A program made the translations under genes and the position numbers. A DNA stretch of 64,000 bases from Haemaphysalis longicornis (lineage: Eukaryota; Arthropoda; Arachnida; Ixodida; Ixodidae): positions 194,067,589-194,131,588 of the forward strand of contig CM023450.1 of the NCBI GenBank assembly GCA_013339765.2, in the 5' to 3' direction. Below are positions 44,150-55,360 of the stretch, in pieces (the stretch's first letter is position 1; each line of letters starts with the position of its first letter). A model generated the notes under the pieces. The model was not told the DNA's origin, did no database searches, and saw only the letters and a program-made list of their open reading frames with translations.

Positions 44150-45143
44150 TTATTATAAGGCGTTGGGCGCTAGAGTCGCCCTCAGATGGCAGTCGTCGTC
44201 AACCGGTTTTAGCGGGGGAAATACCCACTGTGCCCCTTGAGCCTCAATATTGCCGCTACTGTCATCACGAGCAAGTGAGAGAAGACGAGAACGCTCGAGA
44301 AAGCGGTAGTCCTCACGGCTTCCGGGCTGAACCTTCGAGTTTAGAGCGAATAAACCTCCTTATAGCCTTCATCTTTCGAAGTCCTAAGCGTCATTCGTGA
44401 GAATTTGTTGTGGAGGAGCCGGGGTACGCCCCATTCATTCTGATTACCCCCTAAAGGCCCCGTCAGCCCAGACCGATACCAATCCAGTGCCAGCGAACCT
44501 TCGACGCCTCCAAGGCCAAGCACCAGAATTCGGGCAGCTGACCACGTATCCCAAAAGGACCACAGGTGACACGTACAGTTTGCGTGACGTCGAAGTCGCA
44601 ACAAACTGAAGTGTTCGAGTCTCCGATTATCCATTGGCCTGTCGCGCCCTGTACTCCTGCCTCGTTCCATGGCGGCGCCTTCGATGAGACTTGTATTGAG
44701 CAGTACGAGCGTGTAGCTCGCCACAATGGTTGGACGGCAGACCACTGCTGCAAGAGCTTCTACTTCTCTTTGAAGGGAACACCTCGCAACTGGTTCGTCA
44801 ACCACGAGGCGACTCTCACGTCATGGCAGTCCTGCAAGGCGGGCCTTTGGGGATCCTTCGCTAACCGCTTTCGGCGTCAAAGGGCTAGAGGTCTCTTGAA
44901 GACTCGGACACAAGGGACTAACTAAAGCGCGACGGACTTCGTGGAAGACATTCTCCGGTTGGTCACAGGAGCGGATCCGCTGGCCACCGAGGAAGTGAAG
45001 GTGCGGGTCATTATGAGAGGCGTGACGAGCGACATCTTTGGAAGGGTCGTTCACCATCCGCCGACAACCGTTAATGAGTTTCTTCTGATAACCTCCTCAT
45101 AGCCTTCATCATTTGAAGTCCCAAGTGTCATTCGTGACAACAT
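44150..45143 (+). mobile_element. Internally deleted Ty3/gypsy element: LTR end, leader, gag, LTR end
   Basis: A stretch with AATAAA (44,349) ending in about 50 bases (AACCTCCTTATAGCCTTCAT onward, 44353-44402) is followed by a leader and gag. The same 50 bases recur with few changes at 45091-45141, directly after gag stops. This layout (LTR terminal segment, leader, gag, then LTR terminal segment again) suggests a deletion from gag into the 3' LTR that removed pol and the start of the LTR. The 5' limit near 44,150 is a guess from a TATTATAAG box. Confidence 0.6.
44590..45090 (+). pseudogene. Ty3/gypsy gag fragment
   Basis: The frame at 44566-44925 contains CIEQYERVARHNGW, FYFSLKGTPRNWFVNHEATL and LTSWQSCKAGLWGSFANRF, the capsid-like core of retrotransposon gag (YL/FL-x-G-x-A-x-x-W pattern). 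After a stop and frame change it continues with ATDFVEDILRLVTGADPLAT, VIMRGVTSDIFG and PPTTVNEFL to about 45,088. The zinc knuckle and pol are missing. Gag forms the particle in which the element's RNA is copied. Confidence 0.85.
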
Positions 45144-46439
45144 GCGTACCTGGTGGCGTCGTAAAACCTCAGAGCGAAAATTCAGGCCTAGCCGCAGCAT
45201 ACCCGATAGGTTGCTGCAGTATAGCTAAGCGATACTTCAGGAGACAAGCACATTTCAGCAGTGGTGTATTTGGCAGCGGTTTTTAAACTTTGTGCTTGAT
45301 GAAACACAGAGAGAGAAAAAACACTTTCATGAAAGCTGAAGAGGGCAGCCACACTAACGGTGGGGCTTCCTGCTCCAGATGGGGGTGAATGCAGGTAGGT
45401 GAAAGGGGGAAATAGGGAGAGAAAAGAGGAAGAATTGAAGAAAAAAGAAAAAAAGGGACATGTACACTAATGTTTAATGTATTTGGATCAGAGTGTTCAC
45501 CGAATTTTTCCAGCCCTGTTTACGCAAGAAAAGTAAACAGTTTTTGTCTTCAGCACTGCCTCACCATGATTTTGCCGGGTCCAAGGAAGTGTGAAAGTTC
45601 GAGAGCACTTCCACGTCGGAGTGGAACAAGTGCCTTCGATACTGTTGCGCGTTGTCTAGCATATCTATATCGCGTGCATCGGCATAAAATGTGCCTATTG
45701 TTTTCAGTAGTGTTTTTTACCCAGCCTAGCTTAAACGAGAAGCTTCGTGTGTAGGCAAAGCTAAGTCGCAGCGAGTGTAGCACGCCTTCATTGTGCTTGG
45801 GCAGACATCGCGGATGCAGAAAACCGCTCTGGGGGTCTACCACATAGAGAGGCGCATACCGTCTCAGAGGATCCTTCCTAGCCGGCAGCTGGAGTTTCCA
45901 TTCCAGGTAAAATGCAGCTGCTTTGGTGTCCTTGTTAGAAAACGGGCATGCAACGGTGTAGTTTAGGTCATGGGCTTCTTCGTGGCCGCATCCGAGACGG
46001 TGTTGCCCGTTTATCAGAATGAGTAGGTAGCAACTGAAGAGCAAATTTCATGTCCTTCTCACACCGCACTTGTGAATATTTCATTGAATCTCAGACAAGT
46101 TGTTGCGACAATCAGGCGGCTTATTTAGTAGTTGGAAGGCTGGGCGGCATTCGAAAAAAATTACCCACCGCCGAACAGGACTTCCGCTTATGTAAAGGGG
46201 TGCTGCTCTGGCAACTGCTGCCTCAGTGGCAATAACAAGTCAAAATCTACTTACAACTGTGAATTTACAGTTCATAAGGTAAGGGCTGCCGGGAGCACGT
46301 GTAAGCCTTGAGCTGCGGGTGTAGACAACGCTACATACACAATGATACCACATCTACACCCAAACACAATTGAAACACTTCTTCACTTGTAGAACTAGAT
46401 TTGGCTTTCGGGGCGCCTTCTGATATCTTGGAGGGAAGC
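45144..46439. other. No secure gene
   Basis: The purine-rich end at 45,300-45,470 looks like a LINE 3' UTR on the minus strand (weak). A 164-codon minus frame at 45550-46044 starts with a hydrophobic stretch (MLFSCYLLILI) and has several cysteines, so a secreted protein is conceivable. It matches no tick secreted family I know, and no splice or polyadenylation support was seen. Confidence 0.3.
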
Positions 46440-46446
46440 GATAGTA

Positions 46447-46566
46447 GTAGCCTTTCTCAAAGGGGGGAAGGACCCGACCTTGCCTGCAAGCTATCGTCCT
46501 ATCGAAGTAGCCGTTCTTAAAGAGGGGAAAGGCCCAACCTTACCTGCAAGGTATCGCCCCATCGCT
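46447..46566 (+). repeat. 60-bp in-frame tandem duplication in LINE RT
   Basis: GTAGCC-starting 60-bp units at 46447-46506 and 46507-46566 encode VAFLKGGKDPTLPASYRPI and VAVLKEGKGPTLPARYRPI. The unit is exactly 20 codons, so the frame is kept. Copies differ at about a dozen positions, so the duplication is old. Confidence 0.9.
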
Positions 46567-46754
46567 GCCTGTGGTAGCTTCTTTAAAAGAGTATTAACAG
46601 AAAACGCGTGTACTTTTTGGAGTACAACAGTGTTCTTGAGACCTGCCAGGCAGGCTTCAAGGTGGGGCGATCCACCAATGACAAACTTGTGGTCTTAGAA
46701 TCATATTAAAAGATTCCTTTCGTCCCAAACAAAATTGCAAGGCCAAATTTTTTT

Positions 46755-46903
46755 CGTTTGTAGCTATGGATAGAAAATCAGTGCCAAGAACTGTAATCCC
46801 ACAGCCCTTCTTGTTTCTGCGAGAGATATACAAGTGTGCAGAATTTTTTAGTGGTGCATTAAAAACTCTCCTACCCGCATGATATGCCACAAACGGACCC
46901 GAT
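46755..46903 (+). repeat. Displaced copy of LINE RNase H segment (pair with 47864-48005)
   Basis: About 145 bases beginning TTTGTAGCTATGGATAGAAA occur here and again at 47864-48005 in direct orientation with roughly 90% identity by eye. The second copy is at the normal place, just before the RNase H motif. The first lies within the RT, where palm motifs are expected, and replaces them. Confidence 0.85.
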
Positions 46904-47061
46904 ATCTTTCAAGTCCTGCAATCTGTCCGTCTGCGAGCGCCAAGTCCAGCTGGTGTTAGTCGTGCTCGCTGGGCTGATCAAAATGGGTTTAAACTTAAAT
47001 CCCGCAAATGGTTCAAGAGGACTGTGATTTGGGAGAGTTGGTGAACGTTCATCGTTGAAGA

Positions 47062-47162
47062 CCAGCGCGGAAAAAACACAGCACAAAAAAGGAACGAGAA
47101 GTTTGCAGCGCTGTCCTGTCTAATTCTGGTTCCTTTTTTGGGCTGTGTGTTTTCGGCACTGA
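47062..47162. repeat. About 100-bp inverted-repeat (hairpin) element
   Basis: GGAAAAAACACAGCACAAAAAAGGAAC-like sequence at 47069-47094 is mirrored by GTTCCTTTTTTGGGCTGTGTGTTTTC at 47129-47154, with four mismatches. The centre contains GCAGCGCTGTCC. It interrupts the LINE frame, so it was probably inserted as a small foldback element. Confidence 0.75.
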
Positions 47163-48725
47163 TTTGCAATGATGAAACTAGCAAAAGGATACCTCTGCGT
47201 CGTATTTTAGAATAGGCGTGGGATCCACGCAGATACAAACAAACTCAGTGGTGATGCGATTCCTGTAAAAAAGCAATACAAGTTTTTAGGGGTAGTGTTG
47301 GACGAGAAACTCACATTTATACCTCACATCAAACGACTTGAACAAAAATGCCTTAAAACAATGGACATCCTGACGGCCTTGTGCCACCAGTCTTGTGGTG
47401 CGGACAAACGCTACTCCTATGAGTTTTTACCCGCTTAGTGGGGTCTCGCATGGATTGTGGGAGTGTGGTCTATGGGTCAGAAAAAAACTGCACTGAAAAT
47501 GCTGCCCCCAGCGCTGCACTTGGGGCTACCCCTTGCTTCGGGTGCATTCCGCACTAGCCCTGCACAGAGCCTATATGTCGAGTGTGCAAATGGTCTTTAT
47601 ATCACAAGCGAACATACGTGGACCTTTTATACGTGTTTAACGTTTCATCATTGACCCGCCGTCGTTTTATACCTGTCATATCTGATACAACCACTCCCCA
47701 ACTTCTTTTAAACTGTCCATTTAATCCTGCTCCGTTCTCACAGCGAGTAAGAGATGAAGCATCTAAACTTGCTGTGGCCTTTTCAGACACTTGCAAATCA
47801 TCTCTTCTGACTTCTTACCTCCAAGGGAGCTTCGCGCCGTGCCGTGTGACTTTTAGTTTGTAGCTATGGATAGAAAGCGAGTGCCAAGAACTGTAATTCC
47901 ACAGCTTTTCTTGTTTCTGCGAGAGATATACAAGTGTGCAGAATTTCTTAGTGATGCATTAAAAAATCTCCTACCCGCATGATATACCACAAACGAACCC
48001 GATTTTAGGGCCTGTAAGACCCTGAACTCGAAAAGCAGCATTGTTACGGCGGAAGCCTATGCAGTTTTGCTTGCCTTAAATCACATAGTCTAACAAAGTC
48101 TAACTTTTTCACGGATTCTCAGAGTGTTGTACATGGATTATCATCCAACAAGTCTTGTAAGACCCATGTTACTAATGTAGTATATAAAACTATTATGTCA
48201 GCGTATGCGTTAAATCTCGAGTTGACCGTGTTTTGGGTTCCAGGTCAGAGTTGGATCACCGGGAACGAAAGCACGGATCAGATAGCCGCTGCTCCTGCAC
48301 TTACAAATACACTGGACATAACAACAGTAATCCTAAACTGACGTCAAGCCACACATCAGACAACAACTTCGCAAAACATGGCCAACAGACTGGAATGAAC
48401 ACACAGACCACAAACTACACATAATAAAGCCACTCTTAGGAACATACACCCCTCACAGAACACCAGACGCACTGAAGGTACCTTATATAGGTTACAAATA
48501 CCCCACACAGATTTAACCCACTCCCACCTGCTCGCGGGATCTCCAAGACTCCTGTGTGCCAGGTGTGGAGAGGGCCTATGCGTAATACATGTACTACTCC
48601 AATGCAAAGCACACGACACAACACGACAAAACCAGTTCCCCCAACTTTACAGACAACACATTCCCCTACACCTAGCGCTTTTCCTCTCTGATGATCCTAC
48701 GTTTTCTCTCAAGCCCGTTTCTAAT

Positions 48726-49429
48726 ATTTCGCAGAAGTGAAATTTTTAGACCTAATTTCACATCATGCATAATCACAATCTGGCCTTATTTACGTTTTCC
48801 TGTTTACGTTTTCACCTCGCATATATAACTACTGTTTTTGCGCTCTTTGCCCCAGTTTCCCTTGTGGCATCAACGTTCAACCATCATCGGAAGTGGTACC
48901 AGGCGGGAAATGCTCCAGATAGCAATAACACAGCCTGTTCGCCACGGTGTCTTATTATACTGCGCAAATGCTGAGCACCTTGCTGCCCAGATGTTTTAGA
49001 CCCGACTAACTGACTCCATCAGGCCCATACAACCATCAATCAACTACTTCGAAAACGAGAACCATGAGGTTCACGCAAAAGAAATTTCTGTGTAGTCTAA
49101 AATCCTGTGCTCTTATTCTGAATCCTATCGCAGTGTCTAGGAACGATAGAGTCCCACGTACCGCTGTAGCGTAATGGAACACTATTTATAAAAGCAGGCA
49201 TGCATTCTGCTTTCCGAAGATCTTCTGTGAATGGCTCATCTTAACTTCATCCCATTTTTTTCTGAACATTAATTATAACAGGGACTGTAAACACCTGTAC
49301 TAAAGCATTTTACAGTTCGTGTGTTGTTATCTGTTGTATACAGGGAAAAGGTGCGCGGCAGCGATGGCCATTTAAGCTGCTTGCTCATGTATCAGAGCTT
49401 GTATCCACAACGTTGGAACTGGCTCCTTA
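48726..49429. other. No gene recognised
   Basis: Contains only short chance frames. It lies between two LINE fragments and may be decayed LINE 3' UTR in part. Confidence 0.4.
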
Positions 49430-49694
49430 TTGCAGGGATCTAAATATTTTAGTTTCTTTTTTCGAAAGAGATCCTTCGAAAGGTCCCCTTCCCTCACCCC
49501 TAACCCCAACCCTACCTATGAGCAGTGGGTGGAGCTGCTGACCAGCTCCGACCTTCCACACCAGCGACGATTGGTGGAGAGGGCACGGATGGCCAGCATA
49601 GCCCAAGGCATCCCTGACTAAGGAAGCCTCCCACCGGGCAAGTGCCCTAACATCAGCACCTGGTGTCCAATAAAGTTTATTTCATCATCATCTT
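49430..49694 (+). mobile_element. LINE 3' end (ORF2 C-terminus plus 3' UTR), 5'-truncated
   Basis: The frame ends YEQWVELLTSSDLPHQRRLV then ERARMASIAQGIPD and a stop at 49619-49621. The 3' UTR carries AATAAA at 49,670 and ends in an ATC-repeat tail near 49,694. It is related to the minus-strand ends at 27480-27795 and 61598-61777. Only the last 60 codons remain. Confidence 0.85.
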
Positions 49695-50757
49695 TTTTCG
49701 ATGATGCGCTCCACTTTGGTGTCTTATCCGCATGTACACTTGGCCTGGGCGGTGAACCCATTACGTAACGGTCATTTCCCTCCTGTATTGTCGCCAACAA
49801 GAGGAAAGCTAATAGGCGCGCAGGCAGGAGGTATCTGGCGTGTGGTGTGCTCCTAATGTGTGGGTCACAGCGGGGAGCTTTTAAGAACGGAACGTGTACA
49901 TGGGTAGGGTCCCAGGGTCTCCGTGCCGGCGGCAACAATTTACTCAACAGCGTTTTCTCTCAAGCCAAAGAAAAAATTAACAAAAAATTGTAAAAAGTCC
50001 TTGGGAATTATATGTTTTCCCATAAATCGGCTGATATTTCCCCTGGAAAAGTTGCTTCTCAACGATGCGGTTTTGCGCAGAGGTGAAGCCAACTGTGAGC
50101 GGACTATCTAAGCTGCCTTTTGCTATTTGCGTTGCACAGTGAAGCGTGGACCATTACGGAGGGAGTATGGTGTCAGCCCCACTTCATACACATTCCAGCG
50201 CTGCCGCCCTTTTCACGAGTCGCATTATATACTTAGCCGCGCGCGGCGTCCATGTCCTCTCTGCCATTTCAAAATTCCACGCGATCCTCGGCGGTCACCT
50301 GTAGGGCGCACTAGAGCCTGCTCTGTGATTCGCTTAGCCGAGCTATAATAAAGCGTTTCTTTCTATACCCACCAATCGTGTGCTTCCTTAGTCTGTGACG
50401 TAAAGATCGAGCCACTGTCCCTACAATTCAATATATAGCATATGCCCAATATAGCTAAACCCCAACATAGCAAATTCTGGCGAAGGTGGCACTTCGTGCA
50501 TTTCCCTTTACCCGGGGTGGAAGGACCGTGACTTTCAGTTGAAAAACGTTATTTTTGTGACAGTACTTTTTCACTACACTATCGTATTGCTGTGCAAATA
50601 TTTACGTGTTTGCTTTTTCATTTCAGTTCCACTTCATCATATTCAAAAACGAATGGTCTTTGGTGATAATGTTTCAAGTTCGATGTACCAGTTCGTTGTA
50701 AGTATGACCACAACATAAGACTGGTAGAAAGCTATTTTTTCCGTATAGATTGTACTG
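49695..50757. other. No gene; possible LTR-like segment
   Basis: At 50,140-50,400 a TATA-like CATTATATAC (50,223) and an AATAAA signal (50,347) are about 120 bases apart, as in an LTR, but TG/CA ends and target duplications are unclear. The rest shows nothing. Confidence 0.3.
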
Positions 50758-52473
50758 CTGGGTTTTTTACTAGCTTAAGGAGTACGGACACAAAATTCTT
50801 TTGTTACGTTTTGTTTTTCGCTGCTGTGGGTGCTTACCAGCGCAGCAATCATAAAATGGCACATCAGATCATCGATCGCAGCGTTAATAATTATATACAG
50901 TAATGCTTCGTTAACTCGAATTCGTAAATTCCGCTTAAAACTTCGTTTTAAGCGGACCGTTGTGTTAAGCCAAATGCCAAAAACTTGTGGGTAGGTCACA
51001 AAAGAGCTAGACTGGTAACAAACGCTGCGCTGTAAAGGGGAGCTTTCTTAAGACAGGGGAAATAATTCGCAGAAAAAAACAAAGTTTTAATATTTCAGAA
51101 GACATAAGTGCTTGATGCTGGCTTGTTTGCGTTTGCAACTGGTCCCAGAAAAGTATTCGCGAGCTGCTGAAGGCATCGCATTTATTGCTGGTCGCCACCG
51201 CTACATTTTAACTTTTCGCGAAGCAGGTGCAGCGAGTGTTGTTTCTGCCGTTGCAGGAACTTCTGGAGGCTCGTCTTCGTCTGCTTGACTAGACTAGCCG
51301 TGCACAACAATCTAAATGATGTAGGTTTCGCAGAGCATTCCGGTATCCGGACATCGGCCTCGTACAGGGCGTACTTCCTGTAAATTTGCCGCTCACGACA
51401 GTGTTCTGGGCGTACTGGTAGCTAAGTGTTCTAACGGAGACCTTATCCGCTTCCTAATGCAGAACTTGCCTTCTGTCCTCTGTCAATATTTCGAGATATT
51501 CTTCGTCCCCCGCAAAAAACGTTTCGAGATAAAGGGGGGCAAATACACAGCACATTTGGGAGGTAAATGTACGGCGAGAAAAAGGTTTGACATAACCCAT
51601 ATTTCGAGATATCCGAGCTCCTATTAACGATGGATTACTTATATCAACGTTTATTCGTGTCCGGTTTGACTAGACTAATACCGTGGTGGAAGCCATGACC
51701 GGATAGCGCTCATGACATCATTGTTCTCGCCGCACATAGCCGGTCTGAAGGGGGGCGCGTGCGCGTTCAGATTAGCCATGGTTTCACGTGCGTGGGCAGT
51801 ATGATGTGTGTCCGAAAACTGTGACGTGATGCACTAGGCGGAGCAGAGCGCGCCAACAGCAGCCAGCGTGTTGGCTACGTCACGGGCCCTGATGTCAGCA
51901 GTTTCGGATAAGGCGCTAAACACGTCATGGTTATGGCGATGTCGAAAGGGTGTCCGTTCTGTCGTTTAATTTCGTGCAAAGATTAAAACTGATTTATATT
52001 ATGTTATACTGAACGCTTACGGTTGAGATTTCCAAAGATACATCTGCATCTCTAAAGGAAGCTTTCTACATAATCTTTCTTGCGTTGAAATTTTGCGTCG
52101 GTACTCCTTTGAGGCATAGAGGGTAGACCCGGTTGATACACAAAATTTCGGGAGCAGATGCAAGTTAGCTTAAGTGTTAACAAGATAACGCCACTCTCCA
52201 ACATTTGTTACCTTCACAATACTACATAAACGCGTGCCGTAATGAAACCTGCACGCATAAATAGGACCTAAACCCCACTAACATTTGAAGGTTATCGGAT
52301 CGCGGACAATATTCCGGACCTCAGTCGCTCAGGTCCGCCATTGCGTATTCATGTTTCAACCTGAAATGCGTGTACCTGTAGGATGACTGGGAAATCTTCT
52401 ACACCGTGATCAGAGAAAAGAACTCTTGACTACAAAATCTCGCAGTCAACACGCGAGTAATATAAAATCGATA
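50758..52473. repeat. 1,716-bp tandem duplication, copy 1
   Basis: The unit starts CTGGGTTTTTTACTAGCTTA (50758-50777) and ends ...ATCGATA at 52473, where the same start sequence recurs at once (52474-52493). The second copy continues at 54,029 after an inserted element and ends at the matching ATCGATA (55724). Copy lengths are 1,716 and 1,717 bases once the insertion is removed. The copies differ by a few percent by eye. Confidence 0.9.
50775..52112. mobile_element. TTAA inverted-repeat element in duplication copy 1, with nested pogo-like MITE
   Basis: The body is 50779-52108. Left end GGAGTACGGACACAAAATT is inverted at the right end (complement GGAGTACCGACGCAAAATT). The left flank is TTAA; the right flank reads TTGA (one mutation). 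Nested inside, 50898-51640 has pogo-type ends (CAGTAATGC on the left; complement AGTAATCC on the right) beside TA. Neither encodes a full transposase. The outer ends match the 38252-39813 element in the core GGAGTAC-x-GACAC. Confidence 0.82.
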
Positions 52474-52490
52474 CTGGGTTTTTTACTAGC

Positions 52491-54028
52491 TTAAAGGGGT
52501 CGTGAAGAGAAAATGCATTGACTTTGCCTAATTTTGTCTGCTTGAACGAACTTTTAAGAATACAAATCCCAAATATTTTCACAATTCATTGCTTCTAGAA
52601 TTTAGGAGGCGCCGTTGAAATTCTTGTTTTGAGACGCATCGCAAGCGACCATGCGGCAACCGTCGGTCGGCAGCGCAACTAGAATGACGTCAGCGTCAGT
52701 ACATTCGGGAGTTCAACGTGGTTCAATGTTGTTTGTGTATAATGTTCTGCACAGCTGCAAACCCGATATTTGAAAAATAATGCATCCTTTAATTCGTTAC
52801 AAAAAAACAGTTTCTATCCCCGTGAGCGGTGCCGTGACAGCTTCAGTTGTCTGGCAACCATTGCAGCAGGACTCATACCCACTGGGTGTTTTGTACAGTT
52901 TGCAGCCAATTTCCCTGCCGAATCTCACGTTCTTTTTCCGAATTCTCTTCGGATTATTATCTTTTTTGTATGAAATGGCCAAGACCGCTCAAGCAGAAAA
53001 AAAAGGTGCCCCGTGCGCATTCGAACTCGCGGCCTGCTGGCCAGCCTAAGGTTAGGCCAGCCTAGTCTGACACTTTATCCACTACACTATCGACCTGAGA
53101 AGTGCGCGCGGCGAAAAACTGCTGCTTAAAAGCCTCTTCGCATTTGTAGCCCAGAAGTCTGTCGTGTTTTCATAAATTCTGATCAACCCAGAGCTTTAAA
53201 CCTTCAACTTACTGTTGAGCGCTTCTGCGGTAAGCCAAAGCGGAGCGTATACAATCAACAAAACAGCGTTAAAAGCATTGTTTATTGCAGGAAACAGGAA
53301 AGCAATCCTCTAACTGCGTGACGTTGGGACCTCGGCGCTGTATCGCTGCTTCTCACTAGTTATTTTGCGCTTGATGAATAACTGATGGATTGGTTTAGGT
53401 TGCGACTATTCGAAGTTCCTTCGATAAACATGCTTATGCAATAACTCTCATTTTACGCGTTCGGTCATGCATCTCGTCAGGTCAGAAGTTTCACGTTTCG
53501 CGCAACTCACATTACAGGCTACGTGAGACAGACGTCGGCAAACTTGTGCAAGAATAGCGGCTAGCAAAACGACAGTTTAGACTCGTGGAAAGCAGCGTAA
53601 CAGTTTACGAATGACCAGTTTAGATTAAACGTGGTTACTTCTGCCTGCACCACTCGCCCGTGTTGTTAACTGAAAGTTCGACACCATGTTGATCAGTCGT
53701 ATCAGAGATCAGACCTCTCCCGTTCAGTTGCAGGGCGAATTTCAACCATGGCGCCGATGTTGTAGTTTTATCTGACCCTTTGCACGCCCGCTCTATGCCG
53801 ACATATTGTGCAGACGAGGGAGAACTATGATTGGCTTCTTACTGACTTACTGAAACGTCACTTCACGAGTTGAGGAGGAAAGCCACGGTGAAACCGTAAC
53901 TTGCATTTATTTACCTATTTGCCGATATTGGATGACAAACGGGTATGCATTGTCTGTTTATCAAGGTTCCACGGTTATAAGCGCACACACAACACAGTTT
54001 TTTGAAAATCTCTTCACGACCCCTTTAA
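52491..54028. mobile_element. 1,530-bp TTAA-flanked terminal-inverted-repeat element
   Basis: The body 52495-54024 begins AGGGGTCGTGAAGAGA and ends TCTCTTCACGACCCCT, perfect 16-bp inverted repeats, with TTAA on both sides (52491-52494, 54025-54028). It inserted in the second duplication copy. A tRNA-like segment and a perfect CRE octamer (52685-52692) lie inside. It is non-coding, so non-autonomous. The terminal sequence differs from the GGAGTAC family, so it is a second TTAA family. Confidence 0.9.
53005..53098 (-). mobile_element. tRNA-like segment within TTAA element
   Basis: On the minus strand TAGTGTAGTGGATAA fits box A and GAGTTCGAATGC (complement near 53,018-53,029) fits box B. Between them a 9-bp direct repeat GGCCAGCCT separated by seven bases distorts the anticodon arm and lengthens it past a normal tRNA. 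An A-run follows box B by about 20 bases. SINE-type or relic tRNA; not a working tRNA gene. Confidence 0.55.
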
Positions 54029-55360
54029 GGGAGTACGGACACAAAATACTTTGGTCACGTTTTGTTTTCGCTGCTGTGGGTGCTTACCAGCACAGCAATC
54101 ATAGAATGGCACATAAGATCATCGATCGCAGCGTTAATAATTAGATACAGTAATGCCTCGTTAACTCGAATTCGTAAATTCCGCTGAAAACTTCATTTTA
54201 AGCGGAACTTTGTGTTAAGCGAAATGCCAAAAACTCGTGCCAGGTCACAAAAGAGCTAGACTGGTAACAAAAGTTGCGCTGTAAGGGGAGCTTTCTTACA
54301 ACAGGGGAAATAATTTGCAGAAAAAAAAACAAAGTTTTATTATCGCAGAAGACATAAGTGCTTAATGCTGGCTTGTTCGCGTTTGCAACTGGTCCCAGAA
54401 AAGCATTCTCGAGCTGCTCAAGGCATCGCATCCATTGCTGGTCACCACCGCTACATTCTAACTTTTCGCGAAGCAGGTGCAGCGAGTGTTGTTTCTGCCG
54501 TTGCAGGAACTTCTGGAGGCTCGTCTTCGTCTGCTTGACTAGACTCGCCGTGCACAACAATCTAAATGATGTAGGTTTTGCAGAGCATTCCGGTAACGGG
54601 ACATCGGCCTCGTACAGCGCGTACTTCCTGTAAATTTGCCGCTCACGACAGTGTTCTGGGCGTAGTGGGAGCTAAGTGCTCTAACGGAGACTTTATCCGC
54701 TACCTAATGCAGAATTTGCCTTGCGTCCTCTGTCAATATTTTGAGATATTCTTCGTCCCCCGCAAAAAACGTTTCGAGATAAAGAGGGGCAAATACACAA
54801 CACATTTGGGAGGTAAATGTACGGCGAGAAAAAGTTTCGACATACCCGACATTTCTAAATATCCGAGCTCGTATTAACAATGAATTACTTATATCAACGT
54901 TTATTCGTGTCCGGTTTGACTAGACAAATACCGAGGCGGAAGCCATGACCGGATAGCGCTCATGACATCATTGTTCTCGCCGCACCATAGCCGGTCTGAA
55001 GGGGGGCGCGGGGCGCGTTCAGATTAGCCATGGTTTCACGTGCGTGGGCAGTATGATCTGTGTCGGAAAACTGTGACGTGATGCACCAGGCGGAGCAGAG
55101 CGCGCCAACAGCAGCCAGCGTGTTGGCTACGTCACGGGCCCTGATATCGGCAGTTTCGGATAAGGCGCTAAACACGTCAGGGTTATGGCGATGTCGAAAG
55201 GGTGTCCGTTCTGACATTGTATTTTGTGCAAAGGTTAAAACTGATTTATATTATGTTATAGTAAACGCTAACGGTTGAGATTTCCAGGGATACATCTGCA
55301 TCTATAAAGGAAGCTTTCTACGTGATCTTTTTTGCGTTGAAATTTTGCGTCGGTACTCCT
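54029..55360. mobile_element. TTAA inverted-repeat element in duplication copy 2
   Basis: The left end GGGAGTACGGACACAAAATA and right end (complement GGAGTACCGACGCAAAATT) match copy 1's element. The left TTAA (54025-54028) now serves both this element and the inserted one. The nested pogo-like MITE is 54148-54890. The same lengths as in copy 1 show both insertions predate the duplication. Confidence 0.82.
54360..54560 (-). pseudogene. pogo/Tigger-like transposase C-terminal remnant
   Basis: The minus frame at 54198-54560 begins with VKQTKTSLQKFLQRQKQH and continues MRCLEQLENAF, resembling the tail of Tigger/pogo transposases (a late Q-T-x-I/L-x-x-F-x-x-x block). It sits in the nested MITE, close to one end, as expected if the MITE arose by internal deletion of a full transposon. 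The equivalent in copy 1 is at about 51,110-51,300 with more damage. Family assignment is tentative. Confidence 0.45.

Larger units (their letters stand above)
46435..48725 (+). pseudogene. I-like LINE ORF2, rearranged and decayed
   Basis: Along the plus strand: RT opening blocks duplicated in tandem (46,447-46,566); an out-of-place RNase H fragment (46,755-46,903); RT block CERQVQLVLV (about 46,935); FLGVVLDEKLTFIPHIKRL (about 47,284-47,340); thumb LGLPLASGAFRTSPAQSLYV (47,520-47,580); the proper RNase H start VPRTVIPQLFLFLREIYK with FLSDALK (family Y/F-T-D-A-S-K, 47,880-47,960) and SSIVTAEAYAVLLALNHI (48,030-48,090). It ends with a degraded C-terminal region to about 48,720. It is the same broad family as the LINE at 2,075-7,760 but on the other strand. 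Many stops and frame changes are present. Confidence 0.82.
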
